Of a stretch of 64,000 nt of DNA, positions 1 to 10,767 are shown piece by piece. The position numbers were made by a program, and so were the translations under genes. Position 1 is the stretch's first letter, and every line of letters begins with the position of its first letter. The notes beneath the pieces were generated by a model. It ran no database searches and was not told the origin of the DNA. It saw only the letters and a list, made by a program, of their open reading frames with translations. Source of the stretch: Amoebidium appalachense. Lineage: Eukaryota; Ichthyosporea. The stretch is from NCBI GenBank assembly GCA_963693365.1, contig CAVNZM010000007.1, forward strand, positions 10,478,001 to 10,542,000, given 5' to 3'.

Positions 1-314
1 ACCACTAATACTGTAGTTGGGCTAATTAGTGATTGCAAAGCACCCGTTAACGTTGTGTTGTAACACTTAACAGCTTCTTAACAGCTGAATATTGATAGAT
101 AGCAATATATACGTTACAACAAGAACACTCGCACGTCGGCAGGGCAACATGGGCCACTAGTACTGACAAAGAGCAATGTCAGATTTATAGACAGATGCGG
201 ACTGGAAATCTAAGATCCATAAACAGGATTAAAAAGGGAAAACAGCATTAAATTTATATCATAATATAATAAGGCCGTAGGTTCAAGTTCTTTAATACCT
301 AAAATAATTTATAC

Positions 315-387
315 GGGAATGTAGATTAATTGGTAAAGCATTAACTTACTACGTTGAAGGTTCTCGGGTTAAGTCCGGGTATTCTCA
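315..387 (+). tRNA. tRNA-like cloverleaf, possibly organellar-derived or a pseudo-tRNA
   Basis: The 72 nt from 315 to 386 fold by eye into a canonical cloverleaf. The acceptor stem is GGGAATG with TATTCTC (two G-U pairs), the D stem is GATT/AAGC with one mismatch, the anticodon stem is TTAAC/GTTGA, the variable loop has 5 nt and the T stem is CTCGG/CCGGG. Segment lengths match standard tRNA numbering, with A at the discriminator position. Two points argue against a normal nuclear tRNA. The T loop (GTTAAGT) lacks the usual TTC. The loop TTACTAC gives anticodon ACT without the long variable arm of a serine tRNA. Its AT-richness suggests a nuclear copy of a mitochondrial tRNA. CCA is not encoded. 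Confidence 0.4.
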
Positions 388-474
388 CAGAGTTCTTGCT
401 ACTTTAACCATACGAACTCGCCGTTTCAATCACAGAGTTCTTGCTACTTTAACCATACGAACTCGCCGTTTCAA
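385..474. repeat. 45-bp perfect tandem duplication
   Basis: The unit starting TCACAGAGTTCTTGCTACTT occupies 385-429 and is repeated exactly at 430-474. It begins at the 3' edge of the tRNA-like sequence. The identity of the two units implies a recent duplication. Confidence 0.9.
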
Positions 475-2026
475 GAACATAAGACTATTTATCTTAGTGA
501 CAAGTTCTTGATCGAGGAGGAGTAGAACTTGCGACAGATTCGGAGTGGAAATCTAAGATCCATAAACAGGATTAAAAGGGAAAACAGCATAAAATTTATA
601 TCATAAAATAAAAAGTATAAATGTGCCGTTTGGTCAACAAACTGGCAACTGTCGGCCTGCATCAACATTTTCAATGACACGTGGGCCAAATCACGTGCAC
701 AGCACATGGTGGTGAGGTGCAAAATATGCACCCACTAAGTGTTTCTATTATCATAATGTACAAGTTGTGTTTTCTGCACAGCGCATTACTTATCGCTGTT
801 CCCGACTGTGCCCTAAGAATATGTATGTATACATATCGCTTCTCCAGGGAAAAGAATTAAAGGTTAAGCATATGGCTGTTGTGTGTATTTTCTTACAACC
901 CCAGTTATAGTGCCTGCACCCTAGCTGTATGGTTGCAGGGATTATAGGTCTGTGAGTGCAAGCGAACAGAACAACACTCCTGCGCTTGCTCTAATACTAA
1001 TGGTCATGGCACTGTGTGTGAACCATGTGTGGGCGAACATGCGTACACGTGAAAGAAACCGTGCTGTATATGGGCACGTGCAGGCATGCTTATTTGTTAC
1101 TATGCACCTGGGTGTCACCGTGTGTGCTCGTATGCACATGCAACTGGGGTCTCGTAATATATAAGCCAATAATGCTTTAACGTAATCATGTGTGTCTAGA
1201 TCTGTAGGCACCTTCTAACGATCATTATACCAAACACCAATACTTATTCCCTGGGCCTGCCCCTCAACTCCACGGTGGCTGGCTTGATGTTGACTATTGG
1301 CTTGGTGGGTGCCAGCTTGCACGTGCTGCGGTAGGATGATGCACTGGTGATCCCCAATGCCCGCCTGTGATTGGTTGGTGTGTTAGATCCGCAATAGATC
1401 CGTGCTGATGATTGGCTCTGCAGAGATTGGTATTCATACGACAGAAATATAAGCCAGTGGCGTCTTTGTCTTTTGATTGGCACCCATGAACATCATCTAC
1501 GCGGTGACACCTCATCCCCCTATACTGCCCCGGGCTTGCCGTTTGCCCAACACCCAAAACCTTCCGTCTCTCTGGTGAGGCCATCACTACCACTAGTGTG
1601 CATCCCTCCTCCCCCCTCCCCCCTCCCCTCCTCCTCCCCCCCCCCCCCCCCTCCCCCCCTCCCCCCCCTCCTCCCCCCCCCCCCCCCCCCCCCCTCCGGA
1701 AAAAAACAAGAAAACAGAGATATACACGGAGAAGGGGTCTATCTTCTTGCGGAATACTCCCCCCCCCCCCCCCCCCCTCCCACCCCCCCCCCCACCCCCC
1801 AAACGACCCCCTCCGTAAATCCACCACTTCCCAATACTCCTCCTCCCCCCCCCCCCTCCCTCCCCCCCACCCCCCAAACGACCCCCTCCATAAATCCACC
1901 ACTTCCCAATACTCCTCCCCCCCCCCCTTCTCCCTCCCCCCTGGCACCCCCCAAACAACCCCCTCCATAAATCCACCACTTCCCAAGGAAAAAAGACATG
2001 GTTTAAAGTGTGTGTGTTTTTCTTTT

Positions 2027-2070
<44 letters not shown>

Positions 2071-2088
2071 GGGCAGGGATAAACTGAC
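475..2088. other. Non-coding stretch downstream of the GDSL-like gene; C-rich minisatellite
   Basis: I see no convincing gene between 475 and 1590. From 1616 to 1735 lies an almost pure C/T tract. Positions about 1798-1990 hold three tandem units of about 75 bp, each carrying AAATCCACCACTTCCCAA and separated by C-runs. A T-run and a G-run follow at 2022-2068. The proline- and glycine-rich open frames here are products of the low-complexity sequence. The last exon of the gene at 2089-6176 should lie in this stretch, because exon 5 ends in a splice donor in phase 2, but I could not identify it. Confidence 0.6.
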
Positions 2089-2433
2089 CTCACGAAGTCA
2101 CGAGCCATGAGGGCATGGGTTGTGGCCGAGGGGTTCTTCCTATCCCACCACATGTACTGCAGTGGGCGGTCACAGATAGTAAAGGTGGACTGGTTGAGTG
2201 CCAGGGTGTAGTCATAGCAGGGGCTGTGTATGTCTGTGAAGGTGTTTGGGTAGCGGCTAGGGACGGTGGTGAGGGTGGTTGCCATGTCGAAGAAGAGGAT
2301 GCCGTCGTGCTGAAGGGCATCGGCTAGAGATGTGACAGATGCTTCGAGCGCTGTGTGTGTGTGTGTGTGTGTGTAGGGGGGGGGGGGGGGGGGGGGGGAG
2401 GGGGGGAGGGGGGAGGGGGGATGGGGGTGGGTT

Positions 2434-2518
<85 letters not shown>

Positions 2519-4036
2519 CGTGTATGTTTTGTGTGGGGAGGGGGGGGAGGGAGGGGGAGAGAGGAGGGGAGGGAGAGGGAGGGGGTTAGGATCGTGATAG
2601 AGTACGTCATACAAATTGACGACGGACAAAACAAAGGAGATTAGAACACACACACACACAGGAGGCACACACACACACACACAGGAGCACACATGAAGTG
2701 TATGCATGAATAGGTCTGGGGGATGGGGGAGCCGAGGGGGGGGGAGGGCAGGGCGGAGGGGCCAGGGAAGGGGGAGGCAGGGGGGAGACCCAGTGCGGGA
2801 AAGGAGGGAGCAGATGTGTGTGTGTGTGTGTGTGTGTGTGCGTATGTATGTGTGTGTGTGTGTGTGTGCAATAGTGTTCTTACACATTGTTGTGTGTACA
2901 TGGTAGCAGACCAGTGTGAAGCTGGGGTTGGGCGGTGTGGGGATGGGTAGGTTGGTGGGTGGGTGGGGAGGGGAAGGGGGAGGGGGGGGAGGGACGGCAG
3001 TGGGTACGTGGGTGGGGGGGTGGGGGGGTCGGGGGGTGGGTGGGTGAGTGGGTGGGTGGGGGGGGGGGGAAGGGGTCTGACAAAATATGTGAACACATTA
3101 GCCACATAAGCGAACCCAACACAGCCGCGGAAACCCCTAAAGCAAAACGGGGAGGGGGTGGGGGGTGGGAGGGGGGGATGGAGGATTGGAACGAATGAGA
3201 AAATTGGAGGAAGCCAGGTGGGAGGGCGCGGCAGGGGGGGGGAGGGGGAGAGGGGGGGGGGGGGGGGATGGGAAAGCCCGGAATTGCTGCGGTGCATTGG
3301 CCTATCGTACGGTCTGTGTTGCAGAGGGACACTAAAGAGATGGCTATGCAACCAGAAAAACAAGGAAGCAATTAGAGCAATCGATTTGAAATCCTGGCAA
3401 TCAAACCCTGTCCATCATACTCGTAGCTCGTGCACAAAGAGAGACAAGTTTCACCCCACACCACAACCTTCCAACTAGCAATGACATCCTTCCCCTCCAA
3501 TGGCATTCCTTTATATCCTCCTACATGCACCCCCCCCCCCCCCCCCCCCCCCCCTTCCCCCACCACCACCACCACCAACCCACCCACCCCACCCCTTTCC
3601 TCCCCCCCACACACCCAGGGCGCACACACATACAATGATGCACGGGGTAGGGTATCGCACACAAACACATGAACACAGGTGCACACACACAAAGACAGAC
3701 AAGCACGGGCAGGCACGCACCCACCGACCCACACACGCACGCACACACACACACATACATGCCCTCGCGCGCGCACGGCCGCGCGTGCACACACCCACAC
3801 ACCCACAAACCCACACACATGCACATCCACACACACACACACACCTATGTTTGTGATGTTGAGTGTGATGTTGTCTTTCGGCACCATGCGGGGATTAGGG
3901 GCCACAGTCATGACGGCAATGTGTTGGGCCCCTGCCTGAAGAAGAAGACCCACAGACTGCATGATGGCCTGCACACTGCCAAGGGGGGACACGGTGAAGT
4001 CTGTGTACGTGTGTGTGTGTATGTTTGTGTGTATAC

Positions 4037-4111
<75 letters not shown>

Positions 4112-4188
4112 GACGCATATGCATGTGGCGTGCGTCCACTCGTGTGTGCGTGTGTGTGTGTGTGTATAAGTTTTGGGCAGATGTGCAG

Positions 4189-4234
<46 letters not shown>

Positions 4235-4388
4235 ACGTGCCCGTGAACGTGCAGGTGAACGGGTATGTGTATGTGTGTGAGTGTGGCACCTGGGTGTGAG
4301 TTTGTATGTTGGTAGGGTAGGCTCAGGTGCCTGTCGATGGATCCTCAACATAAAACAGGCCTAGACACGACCTACAGGCTCCGGGGGT

Positions 4389-4473
<85 letters not shown>

Positions 4474-6176
4474 GGGCGGGGGGAGGGGGCGCGGGGGGTT
4501 GAATGCGCCATAGAGTACGAAGGGGCCCGGGGAATAGGGGGTGTTGCAGCAGGGAGGAAGGGCCAGGGAATGAAGAGATAGATCGGGGGGGGGGGGGGGG
4601 GGGTTTGAATGCGTCATAAAGTACGAAGTACACAAGAACAACGGATAACACGATGCAGAATGCAAATCATACATAAAGAGTATGCATAATAAGCAGAGCC
4701 CATCCTCAGGGGGGGGGGGAGCAGACAAAGTTTGGCGACACTTCTAGTTTGTGGGTGGAAGGAGACCTGGTGGAAGGGGGGGGGGGGGGGGAAGGAGAAA
4801 GGATTGAAGGTGAGTGGGCAGGGGGGGGGTCTATACCAGTGAGGAAAAAGTCGCTCACAGAGCCCCAGACAACATAAAGCGTGTTGTCGTCTACGTTGCC
4901 CTCTTTGATGTATTTCTTGACCTGCACAAAGTATCGAGATCTCAGTGCTATTTAGCTCAACTGTGCAAGTAGACAGCTAATATGCTGAAAGTAGTTGCGA
5001 GTGTGTTAGGAAGTGAGGCTGTGCAGGACATGAAAGGCGCTTGGTTTCTTTTTGGGCAACAAACTCAAGTTGTGCGGTATCGTGATCTTAGGTGACACAA
5101 TAAATATGTTTTATCATGCATGTCCACACGGTATTTGTCCACAAAAACGTTAACACACGTGGATGGCCCGGTGTATGGCAGGCTAGCCCATGCAGAATTG
5201 CCGGTGTGCATACGGAGGTTAAGGTTATTTGTACGTGTGCCGGTGGACCCTCGGGCGTATGGGAGAGGAGGGGAGGGGAGGGGATGTGTGAGTGTGTGCG
5301 TGGGGGAGAGGTGGGGGGGGAGGAGAGGTGTGTGTGGGGGGGAAGGGTGGAAGGGGGGGAGGGGGGTGCGCGTACCACTTCGTCCATAGGGGGGGGCACA
5401 ATAGCATAGGGGTCAGACCGCAGTGGGTTGAGTCTAAAGTCCGGCTGGGTTGCGTTCGGTATTCTGTGGGTGGTACTGCCTGCATAGGCATGGCTGGACA
5501 GGGAAAGGCCTAGACTGTTGGCTGCACGCTCGGCCCACACTGCACCGTCTGTGCATAGGCAAGGGGGGGTGAGCGGAGATTACATTGAAAAGGGTGCTGA
5601 GCAAAGATGACATAAAACACACTATGCAATTTCTACTCATACTCATGCACATCACTAAACCAAGCCTCCCTGAAAACCTTACTGGTGTCCTGCAACCACG
5701 CATCTTCCTGGTATAGCTATACTGTACGACATGTACCAGTGGCAACCTCACCATCCATGTGTACGGCTGCACTTACTTGTGAATCTGCCGTCGTGGTAAG
5801 GCGGGGAGACAGGGTACCTCTCGTCACTGAGCACAAACAGGTTGCCAGTGTCCGAATATGCATCCCCAAACACCACCATGTTCTTCAGACACGGTATGCG
5901 CCACCTGCTGCTCGGCCTCTGGTCCTTCATCAAATCTTCCGTGGCAATAAAGTCGAGGAGGTCTATGTTGGAGAGGTGCTCTTCAGTGATGTTTTTGCTG
6001 GTGGCTGTGACGTTTCCTTGTGTACTAGTGGGTTTGTATGAGGAGTTTCTTGTGGTGACAGACCTCACGGCCATTCTGTGGGTGTGTTGGGCCCCTGCCG
6101 GGTGGAGGTGTGCACACAGTGAGAGGGAAAGAAGGGCCAGGACCCTTTTCACTCCGCGCTGTCTGTGTGGTTCCAT
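2089..6176 (-). CDS. Secreted GDSL/SGNH hydrolase-like protein, predicted catalytically inactive (5 exons, 3' end unresolved)
   Basis: Exons on the minus strand are 6176-5777, 5548-5376, 4921-4837, 4000-3845 and 2323-2089. All four internal joins agree in phase, giving about 349 residues. The ATG at 6176 opens a signal peptide (VLALLSLSLCA) followed by several N-glycosylation sequons. The family is the SGNH/GDSL lipase-esterases, including thermolabile-haemolysin-type proteins. Block I reads FGDAYSDTGN and is followed by YPVSPPYHDGRF, NGAVWAE and AYAGST. Block III reads YVVWGSVSDFF and block V reads WWDRKNPSATTHAL. In active members block I has Ser where this protein has Ala, block III has Asn where it has Ser, and block V has His where it has Asn. 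Only the block V Asp remains. A binding or structural role is inferred. The donor at 2088 shows that at least one more exon follows. Confidence 0.8.
2341..2600. repeat. (TG)n and G-tract block in the last resolved intron of the GDSL-like gene
   Basis: A (TG)n run at about 2351-2373 is followed by a G-rich tract, a second (TG)n of about 80 bp at 2434-2516 and another G-rich tract. On the coding (minus) strand this reads as CA repeats and C-tracts lying upstream of the 3' splice site at 2324. The same intron also holds (TG)n at 2815-2868 and long G-rich stretches at 2940-3270. Confidence 0.9.
2588..2645 (+). repeat. Diverged partial copy of the intron-linked dispersed element (family 1)
   Basis: After a G-tract, the sequence GGATCGTGATAGAGTACGTC followed by GACGGACAAAACAAAG aligns with the 5' half of the family described at 4603-4712. 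It is truncated. The plus-strand orientation is antisense to the host gene, as in all other copies. Confidence 0.5.
4027..4235. repeat. (TG)n microsatellites just upstream (in transcript sense) of GDSL exon 4
   Basis: Runs at 4039-4110 and 4189-4233 are pure TG on the plus strand. On the coding strand they are CA repeats that lie at, and close upstream of, the exon 4 acceptor at 4001. The long HTHT open frames here are artefacts. Confidence 0.95.
4389..4468. repeat. (TG)n microsatellite in the GDSL-like gene intron 3
   Basis: About 78 bp of uninterrupted TG lie in the intron between exons 3 and 4. A truncated family 1 fragment (GAATGCGCCATAGAGTACGA, 4503-4522) follows about 35 bp to the right. 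Confidence 0.95.
4603..4712 (+). repeat. Intron-linked dispersed element, family 1, full copy A
   Basis: This is a 110-nt sequence bordered by G-tracts on both sides. It begins GAATGCGTCATAAAGTACGA and ends AGCAGAGCCCATCCTCAGGG. Near-identical copies occur at 28431-28540 (+) and 39289-39404 (-), and diverged copies at 29229, 30214, 32113, 61198 and 61356. It contains the small palindrome GTAC-GAA-GTAC. No open frame, tRNA boxes or target-site duplication is evident. It lies in intron 3 of the GDSL-like gene, antisense to that gene. Confidence 0.85.
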
Positions 6177-9058
6177 CCTGCCTGCCACTTATACGACACG
6201 ACAGCGTGGGTTCACTTTGAAAGATGTTGCCTAGGTGGTAGGTTGCAGCCAGTGACACTGACGATTGCGTTTTGTAGGCACCTGTTTCCGAAGATCCAGC
6301 CTTAGAATAGAAGAAGATGGGGTATTGAACAGCTATGGAGAGTTATGTGCAGGGTGTCCAACAGAGGGATTTTAGCAATCCTCTAGCCTTTGCTGCTCTG
6401 CAAAATGGGTCGAACGGTCTGCACACTACACAGTTGTCCTTTTAGCTGGGCTGATATTGGCAACAGTGTGACCCACACACCTACGAAGTGGTTGGTCCGA
6501 GTGTAGTTGTAGTTGTGTCTATGTAGTGCCTGCACAAAGCTACACCTGAAAGCGCGCTGTTGGCACTGTGGGCATGGGCAAGCAAACAATCCCTGAACGC
6601 AAACAGAGCTGGGAAGCGGCAAGCTGTAGCTGGCCTTCTGTGAAGTTCACTGCTAGCTTTGAAAGTTTGAAGCTGCGTCCGAGTGACTCGTTGTTGCCAT
6701 TGTTGTCGGGTCTATGTCTCATGAGCCTGTACATGCACTTGCGCCAAGGGTTTGAAACGGTCTGTCTGTGATGATGAAAAGCTCAAACATGCAAACATAT
6801 GGGTGGGTGGGAAACCTGCAAATATGAGAATACAGCCTCTTAAAAAACCTTGTAACTATTATTTAACACTAATATTTGTTTGGCTTGCGCGTTAATAACT
6901 TGGTCAAGAGTAGCTCTTGCCAGGCTGTGATTCTGTGAAATTAGGGGTTTATTGGCCAGAAAATTGCCCCTGAAAGTCCGAAAATTGTCCCTAACTTTTT
7001 GAGGTTAGGTCCATCAAATTTCCAAAAACTTGCTTTTACAGAGCCAACTATATACAAAATTACACCTAAAAACGGTTGTCTGGCCATACAGGCTGGTGGA
7101 AAGTTGCCAAAATGGCACCAGCCAAAAACAAATTTCACACCCTGAAGCCTCTTGCGCGTCATTGTCAAAATAGTGATCCCTGCTGATTGGTCACCTAAAT
7201 GTGCCAGGCCCCTTTGTCATTGGTTTAACGTTTCGCGTTTACTGATTGGCTGTTGACATTATTTGGAGCAGGGTGTGAAATTGTCCTTGGTTAAAAACTT
7301 AGTGCCATTTTAGCAGCTCTCACGGGCCACGGCCCAGGCTCCAGCGGAGTCCAGCCTTGTCACCAACTGTTTTCAGGGGCATTTTCATAGTTTTAGTAAA
7401 ATGTGTCTAATAGGGCTGATTGAAAAATTAATTCGCGGATAATATAATAAATTTAGGATAAGAAACACTTTTCTGGCTTTCAGGTGTGGCAAAATCACCA
7501 AAACAATTCCGTGATGATCGATCACACCATGATGCATGAAACTGATAGGCTACTTCTATTTCTGGTTACAGACCATGGCTGCGAGCCTGCGTCGGCAATG
7601 CACTAGCCGTGAGCCAGGGGAATTTTCGTCGAGCACCTGCACCAATCATATCGCTTAATTTCTGGAATGGAATGTGACGTCAGACTTTTCGTCGATGCAC
7701 CGCACCAATTGAATTATTGTAGACTACCATACCGTGGAATTGCGGCAAACCTACGAATCTTGAGAACTATTCCCAGAAACTCGTATATCTTGTGAAGGGA
7801 TGATTATTTTTGAAAACGGAAAAAACCTTTATAACACAATTTTAAGTTCTCTAGTAGAAACTTGTACTTAAAAACAATAAAGCGACAGCCGTTTAGTCCA
7901 GGCAGTTGATTTGTCGACCATACCTTCAAATCAATTAGAGAACCCTGTAGATCATGATAGGCTCTTGACTGTCGGATGATCGATCGATCACATGTCGCCG
8001 CAAAACAAAACAAGAGGTCCCGTCGAAGTGCCCACACTATCTATTCTCCCACTTTCTCCTAGCCCTTTTTACGGTCACTAAAACTCCGAGGCTTCGAGGC
8101 CAAACATACACAAGGACAAGTAAAATGGCATTTGCCGACATGATTCTTGTGCCCCGGCTTGACACAAGCGACATGGTTGACATAGAGTACAAGGATGATG
8201 CGCAGTTCCCGATCATGTGTCCGCGCGAAATCATGGCGGCCTGGACATGTGGCGGCCAATTGAGCGCCGAATTTGGATCTGTCTCATGAATGCGGCAATC
8301 ATTTTTAACCGGATGACGTTGAGCCAATAAAAAGTAGCGGTGCGCCAAAAATACGCACTCACCAATGAACGTTGTCCAGCAATTTACCGCTTCTATTGGT
8401 TTAAACTGTATCGGCGTTATAAATACATGATATGTTACTTATCGGTAAGCGTTTTGAGTCCTTCACGGTTAGCTCGCAACCTAAACACCCAATCACATGT
8501 TACCTTAGAGTTTTTGTAGTAGCCGATGTGTGGGCACGGCCGGAATGTGGCGTGGACGAAGTATTTTGATTGGTTAGCGCACAAATGTCTTCCCAGGTGG
8601 CACATACGCGCCGCCCAAAGCTCGGAAAAGCAAAGAGCTTACCTCTATTTTCCTCTTGATTAACCATCTGAGAATATTTTGATGTGATGTAATATAAATA
8701 TTATTTGATAAGAAAACTATACAATAGTTCTTGACCAACAAACGGGCGTGGCGCTGCAGCAGCTATTGGCAACTATGAACTGCTATATCGATTTCAGTTG
8801 GATGCAGTAGCACCACAAGTGTTCCGTGATTGGATAAAATCGCATCACAGTTATGGCCACGAGGATCGGGGCCGGGGGCCTTCTAGTGTGTTGTTTTTTT
8901 GGCATCAACGTGCTTACAATTTTATCATCGGTGGCAAATAGTATTAGCCTGAAAACAATATTAACCAGTGCGTTTTACTCTATGCATAGAAATATTTTGT
9001 CTATGGTTTTAATTCCATTTTGAATATGCAATCGCAGACACCTTTCGGTCCCGGCCAG
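6177..9058. other. Intergenic region with promoter-like motifs; no gene recognised
   Basis: No open frame here has a recognisable protein or good splice-site support. The sequence is close to even in base composition and lacks the microsatellites of the introns. TTATAAATA at 8417-8425 and several ATTGG/CCAAT pentamers between 8395 and 8600 would suit a promoter for the plus-strand gene beginning near 9059. That assignment is an inference. Confidence 0.4.
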
Positions 9059-9816
9059 GTGTGCCCAGGAGCACAAAGCCTACACTGCTGCCAAAACGTA
9101 GTGCTAATGCAGGCACACACACACCTGTCGGTGTTACTAATGCGAATAGCGGAAACGCACAGGGTGCAACCAAAGCAAAACGAAGCAAGCGCGTTAGCGG
9201 GAAAAACAAACGCGATGCAGGTCTTACACCACAATATGGGCGCGCCATTCTGCCTAACGGTCCCCTGTCCAGGATGGTTGCAGACGTCTCAGATTTGGCC
9301 GTTTCACCACCCGACACAGAAACAGTCAACGAGGCCGAGGTAGGATGGGCCTTCATGACCATTCGCCACGTCTTAAAGCAGCTCCCTGCGGGAAGCTTAC
9401 GGGCAGAGCTTGTTTCGAGGGAGTCACTTGAGCTGTATCGGCAAGGGCATTGCTCCCAGGAGACGATGCTAATTACCGCGTTCTGTACCCTTGAAGACGA
9501 TGTGAGAGGCGTGTTGCAACAACGTCCCGATGTGTACTTCGGCATACGCGGAAACCCACACTTTCCCCAGCAACTAGAGAGCGAAGACCAAGCACCCGAC
9601 AATATGCATGGTGAAACAGCGCCTCACACTGGTCCAAATAATCGGTCTGGGTCACACCGGCGTGGCATGCAACAAAAGGACAGTATTGTACATCTGTTGG
9701 ATCACCCCGCACAACCATATAAGCCACGCCAGAACCAAATTGTCGTGCAGCAGAATCTCGTCCACTATAATCACTATTACAACACTCCACATGTGGCACC
9801 AGCAGCCAACGGAGCC
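9059..9816 (+). pseudogene. 5' part of an unidentified host ORF, interrupted by a copia insertion
   Basis: An open frame runs from a possible 3' splice site (CCGGCCAG at 9051-9058) to 9816, where the copia element begins. No in-frame ATG lies at its beginning, so an upstream exon is likely. It encodes about 252 residues: a basic, Ser/Thr-rich N-terminus, a better ordered middle part containing FMTIRHVLKQLPAGSLRAEL, and a polar Gln/His/Asn-rich end. I do not recognise the family. The reading frame continues exactly, after one copy of the 4-bp AGCC target duplication, into the segment at 15701-15961. This indicates one gene of at least 338 codons before the insertion. Confidence 0.65.
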
Positions 9817-10581
9817 TGTTGGACATTGTGTTCATAGAAGCTAGTTCTAGTGCACGTTGTTCCTTCTGTAAGTCAGAAATGATTGCATCTTGTGAGGCCA
9901 ACCTCTGCTCCAGTAGTTGGACTAGTTGCTGCAACTGTAAGTTGTCAGACATAGTGTCGTGTATGATGGGTAACTAGTCTATGTGTTTTGTGCACTGGAA
10001 ACGACAGTAGAAAAGTGTAAATCAAACGTTCTGCTTCCCATGTTTGTGACATGGGAGGCACTGCTTTATATAGTCGTTGGCCACCTCATGGTGGCCTCGT
10101 GTGCACCCTGGTGGTGGGCCATGTACAGCATGGCCGAAAAGAGAGCACAATGAAAACAAGTCGTTAAAGATATAAAAGTTAACTGTGCACGTTGAGTGGC
10201 TAGTTAACTTGCACTAAAGCACACAAATAAACGTGTTTAACACACCAATTGCAGTTAAACGTAAATCTTGCTTCACACAACTAAAAATATTCTGAGAATA
10301 TCCGGGAATAAAGCACACTACCACTCTAAGAATAGAATCCTGTGGCAAATATAGACATGACATCATCTGAACCGGGAATATTAATTAATGAGCACAATTA
10401 GCACGTTGCTAGTGAAGCTCGTCATTGGTACAGTTTTGGCTCAAACATATAACTACCATATATGAATATGACCGTAAACAAAAGCTCTATGCACTCGAGT
10501 GAGTGTTGAAACAGTTATTCAATTGCTCAGAAACTTTCTCTAACAGACATTGCTAGCCGGGAGTACCAGTGTACTCCAACA
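9817..10581 (-). repeat. 3' LTR of the copia element
   Basis: The 765-bp LTR is bounded by TGTTGGA at its right end and TCCAACA at its left end on the minus strand. I found no difference from the 5' LTR when reading both through. It includes a TATA-like TATATAAAG (complement of 10064-10072) and, because gag starts inside the LTR, an orphan copy of the first 45 gag codons at 9952-9817. Host sequence resumes at 9816. Confidence 0.93.
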
Positions 10582-10767
10582 CCCCTACTCAATTGGATAA
10601 TTGTGGTATGAATTAATGCAACTGAGCTCGAGTGCTTCAGGTGCACAAAATACAGACAATAAAGATTCCCCTACTCAATTTTAGTATGGTACACGTAGTT
10701 GCACAGTCGGATGCAACTCTCTCCCCCCCCCTGAAGTATGAGGGCGCAGTTGGTTGATGACGGGTGC
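10582..10767 (-). other. Polypurine tract and 3' untranslated part of the copia element, with a duplicated PPT core
   Basis: The minus strand reads AATTGAGTAGGGG directly before the 3' LTR start, the expected position of the plus-strand primer. The same 13-mer occurs again about 86 bp upstream at 10668-10680. Only the LTR-adjacent copy is correctly placed for priming; the other could be a second (central-type) tract or a duplication. Confidence 0.7.

Larger units (their letters stand above)
190..610. repeat. Pair of direct repeats of about 80 bp flanking a tRNA-like sequence
   Basis: Positions 190-270 and 533-610 are two near-identical copies of an AT-rich block beginning GACAGAT and running through AAATCTAAGATCCATAAACA to a run of A and T. 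The copies differ by a few substitutions and one A. They flank the tRNA-like sequence at 315-386 and the 45-bp tandem duplication at 385-474. The block has no coding potential. It could be a terminal repeat of a small element or a fragment of organellar DNA; the sequence alone does not decide. Confidence 0.75.

Noticed and set aside
2900-3380. Possible extra GDSL exons (segments with RTIGQCTAAIPGF or GVSAAVLGSLMW)
   Set aside because: No donor site follows them and the direct exon 4 to exon 5 join (phase 1) matches the family better.
5110-5235. Possible GDSL exon resembling a short VDKYRVDMHD segment
   Set aside because: Joining exon 2 directly to the exon at 4921 keeps phase and gives the expected block order; the segment lacks good splice sites.
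8037-8348. 103-codon minus-strand frame in the intergenic region
   Set aside because: No recognisable domain, signal or splice support; its length is within chance for this composition.
9473-9952. Minus-strand frame starting with the Gag N-terminus at 9952 as a separate truncated copia element
   Set aside because: The gag start is part of the LTR itself, so this is simply the coding end of the 3' LTR running into host DNA.
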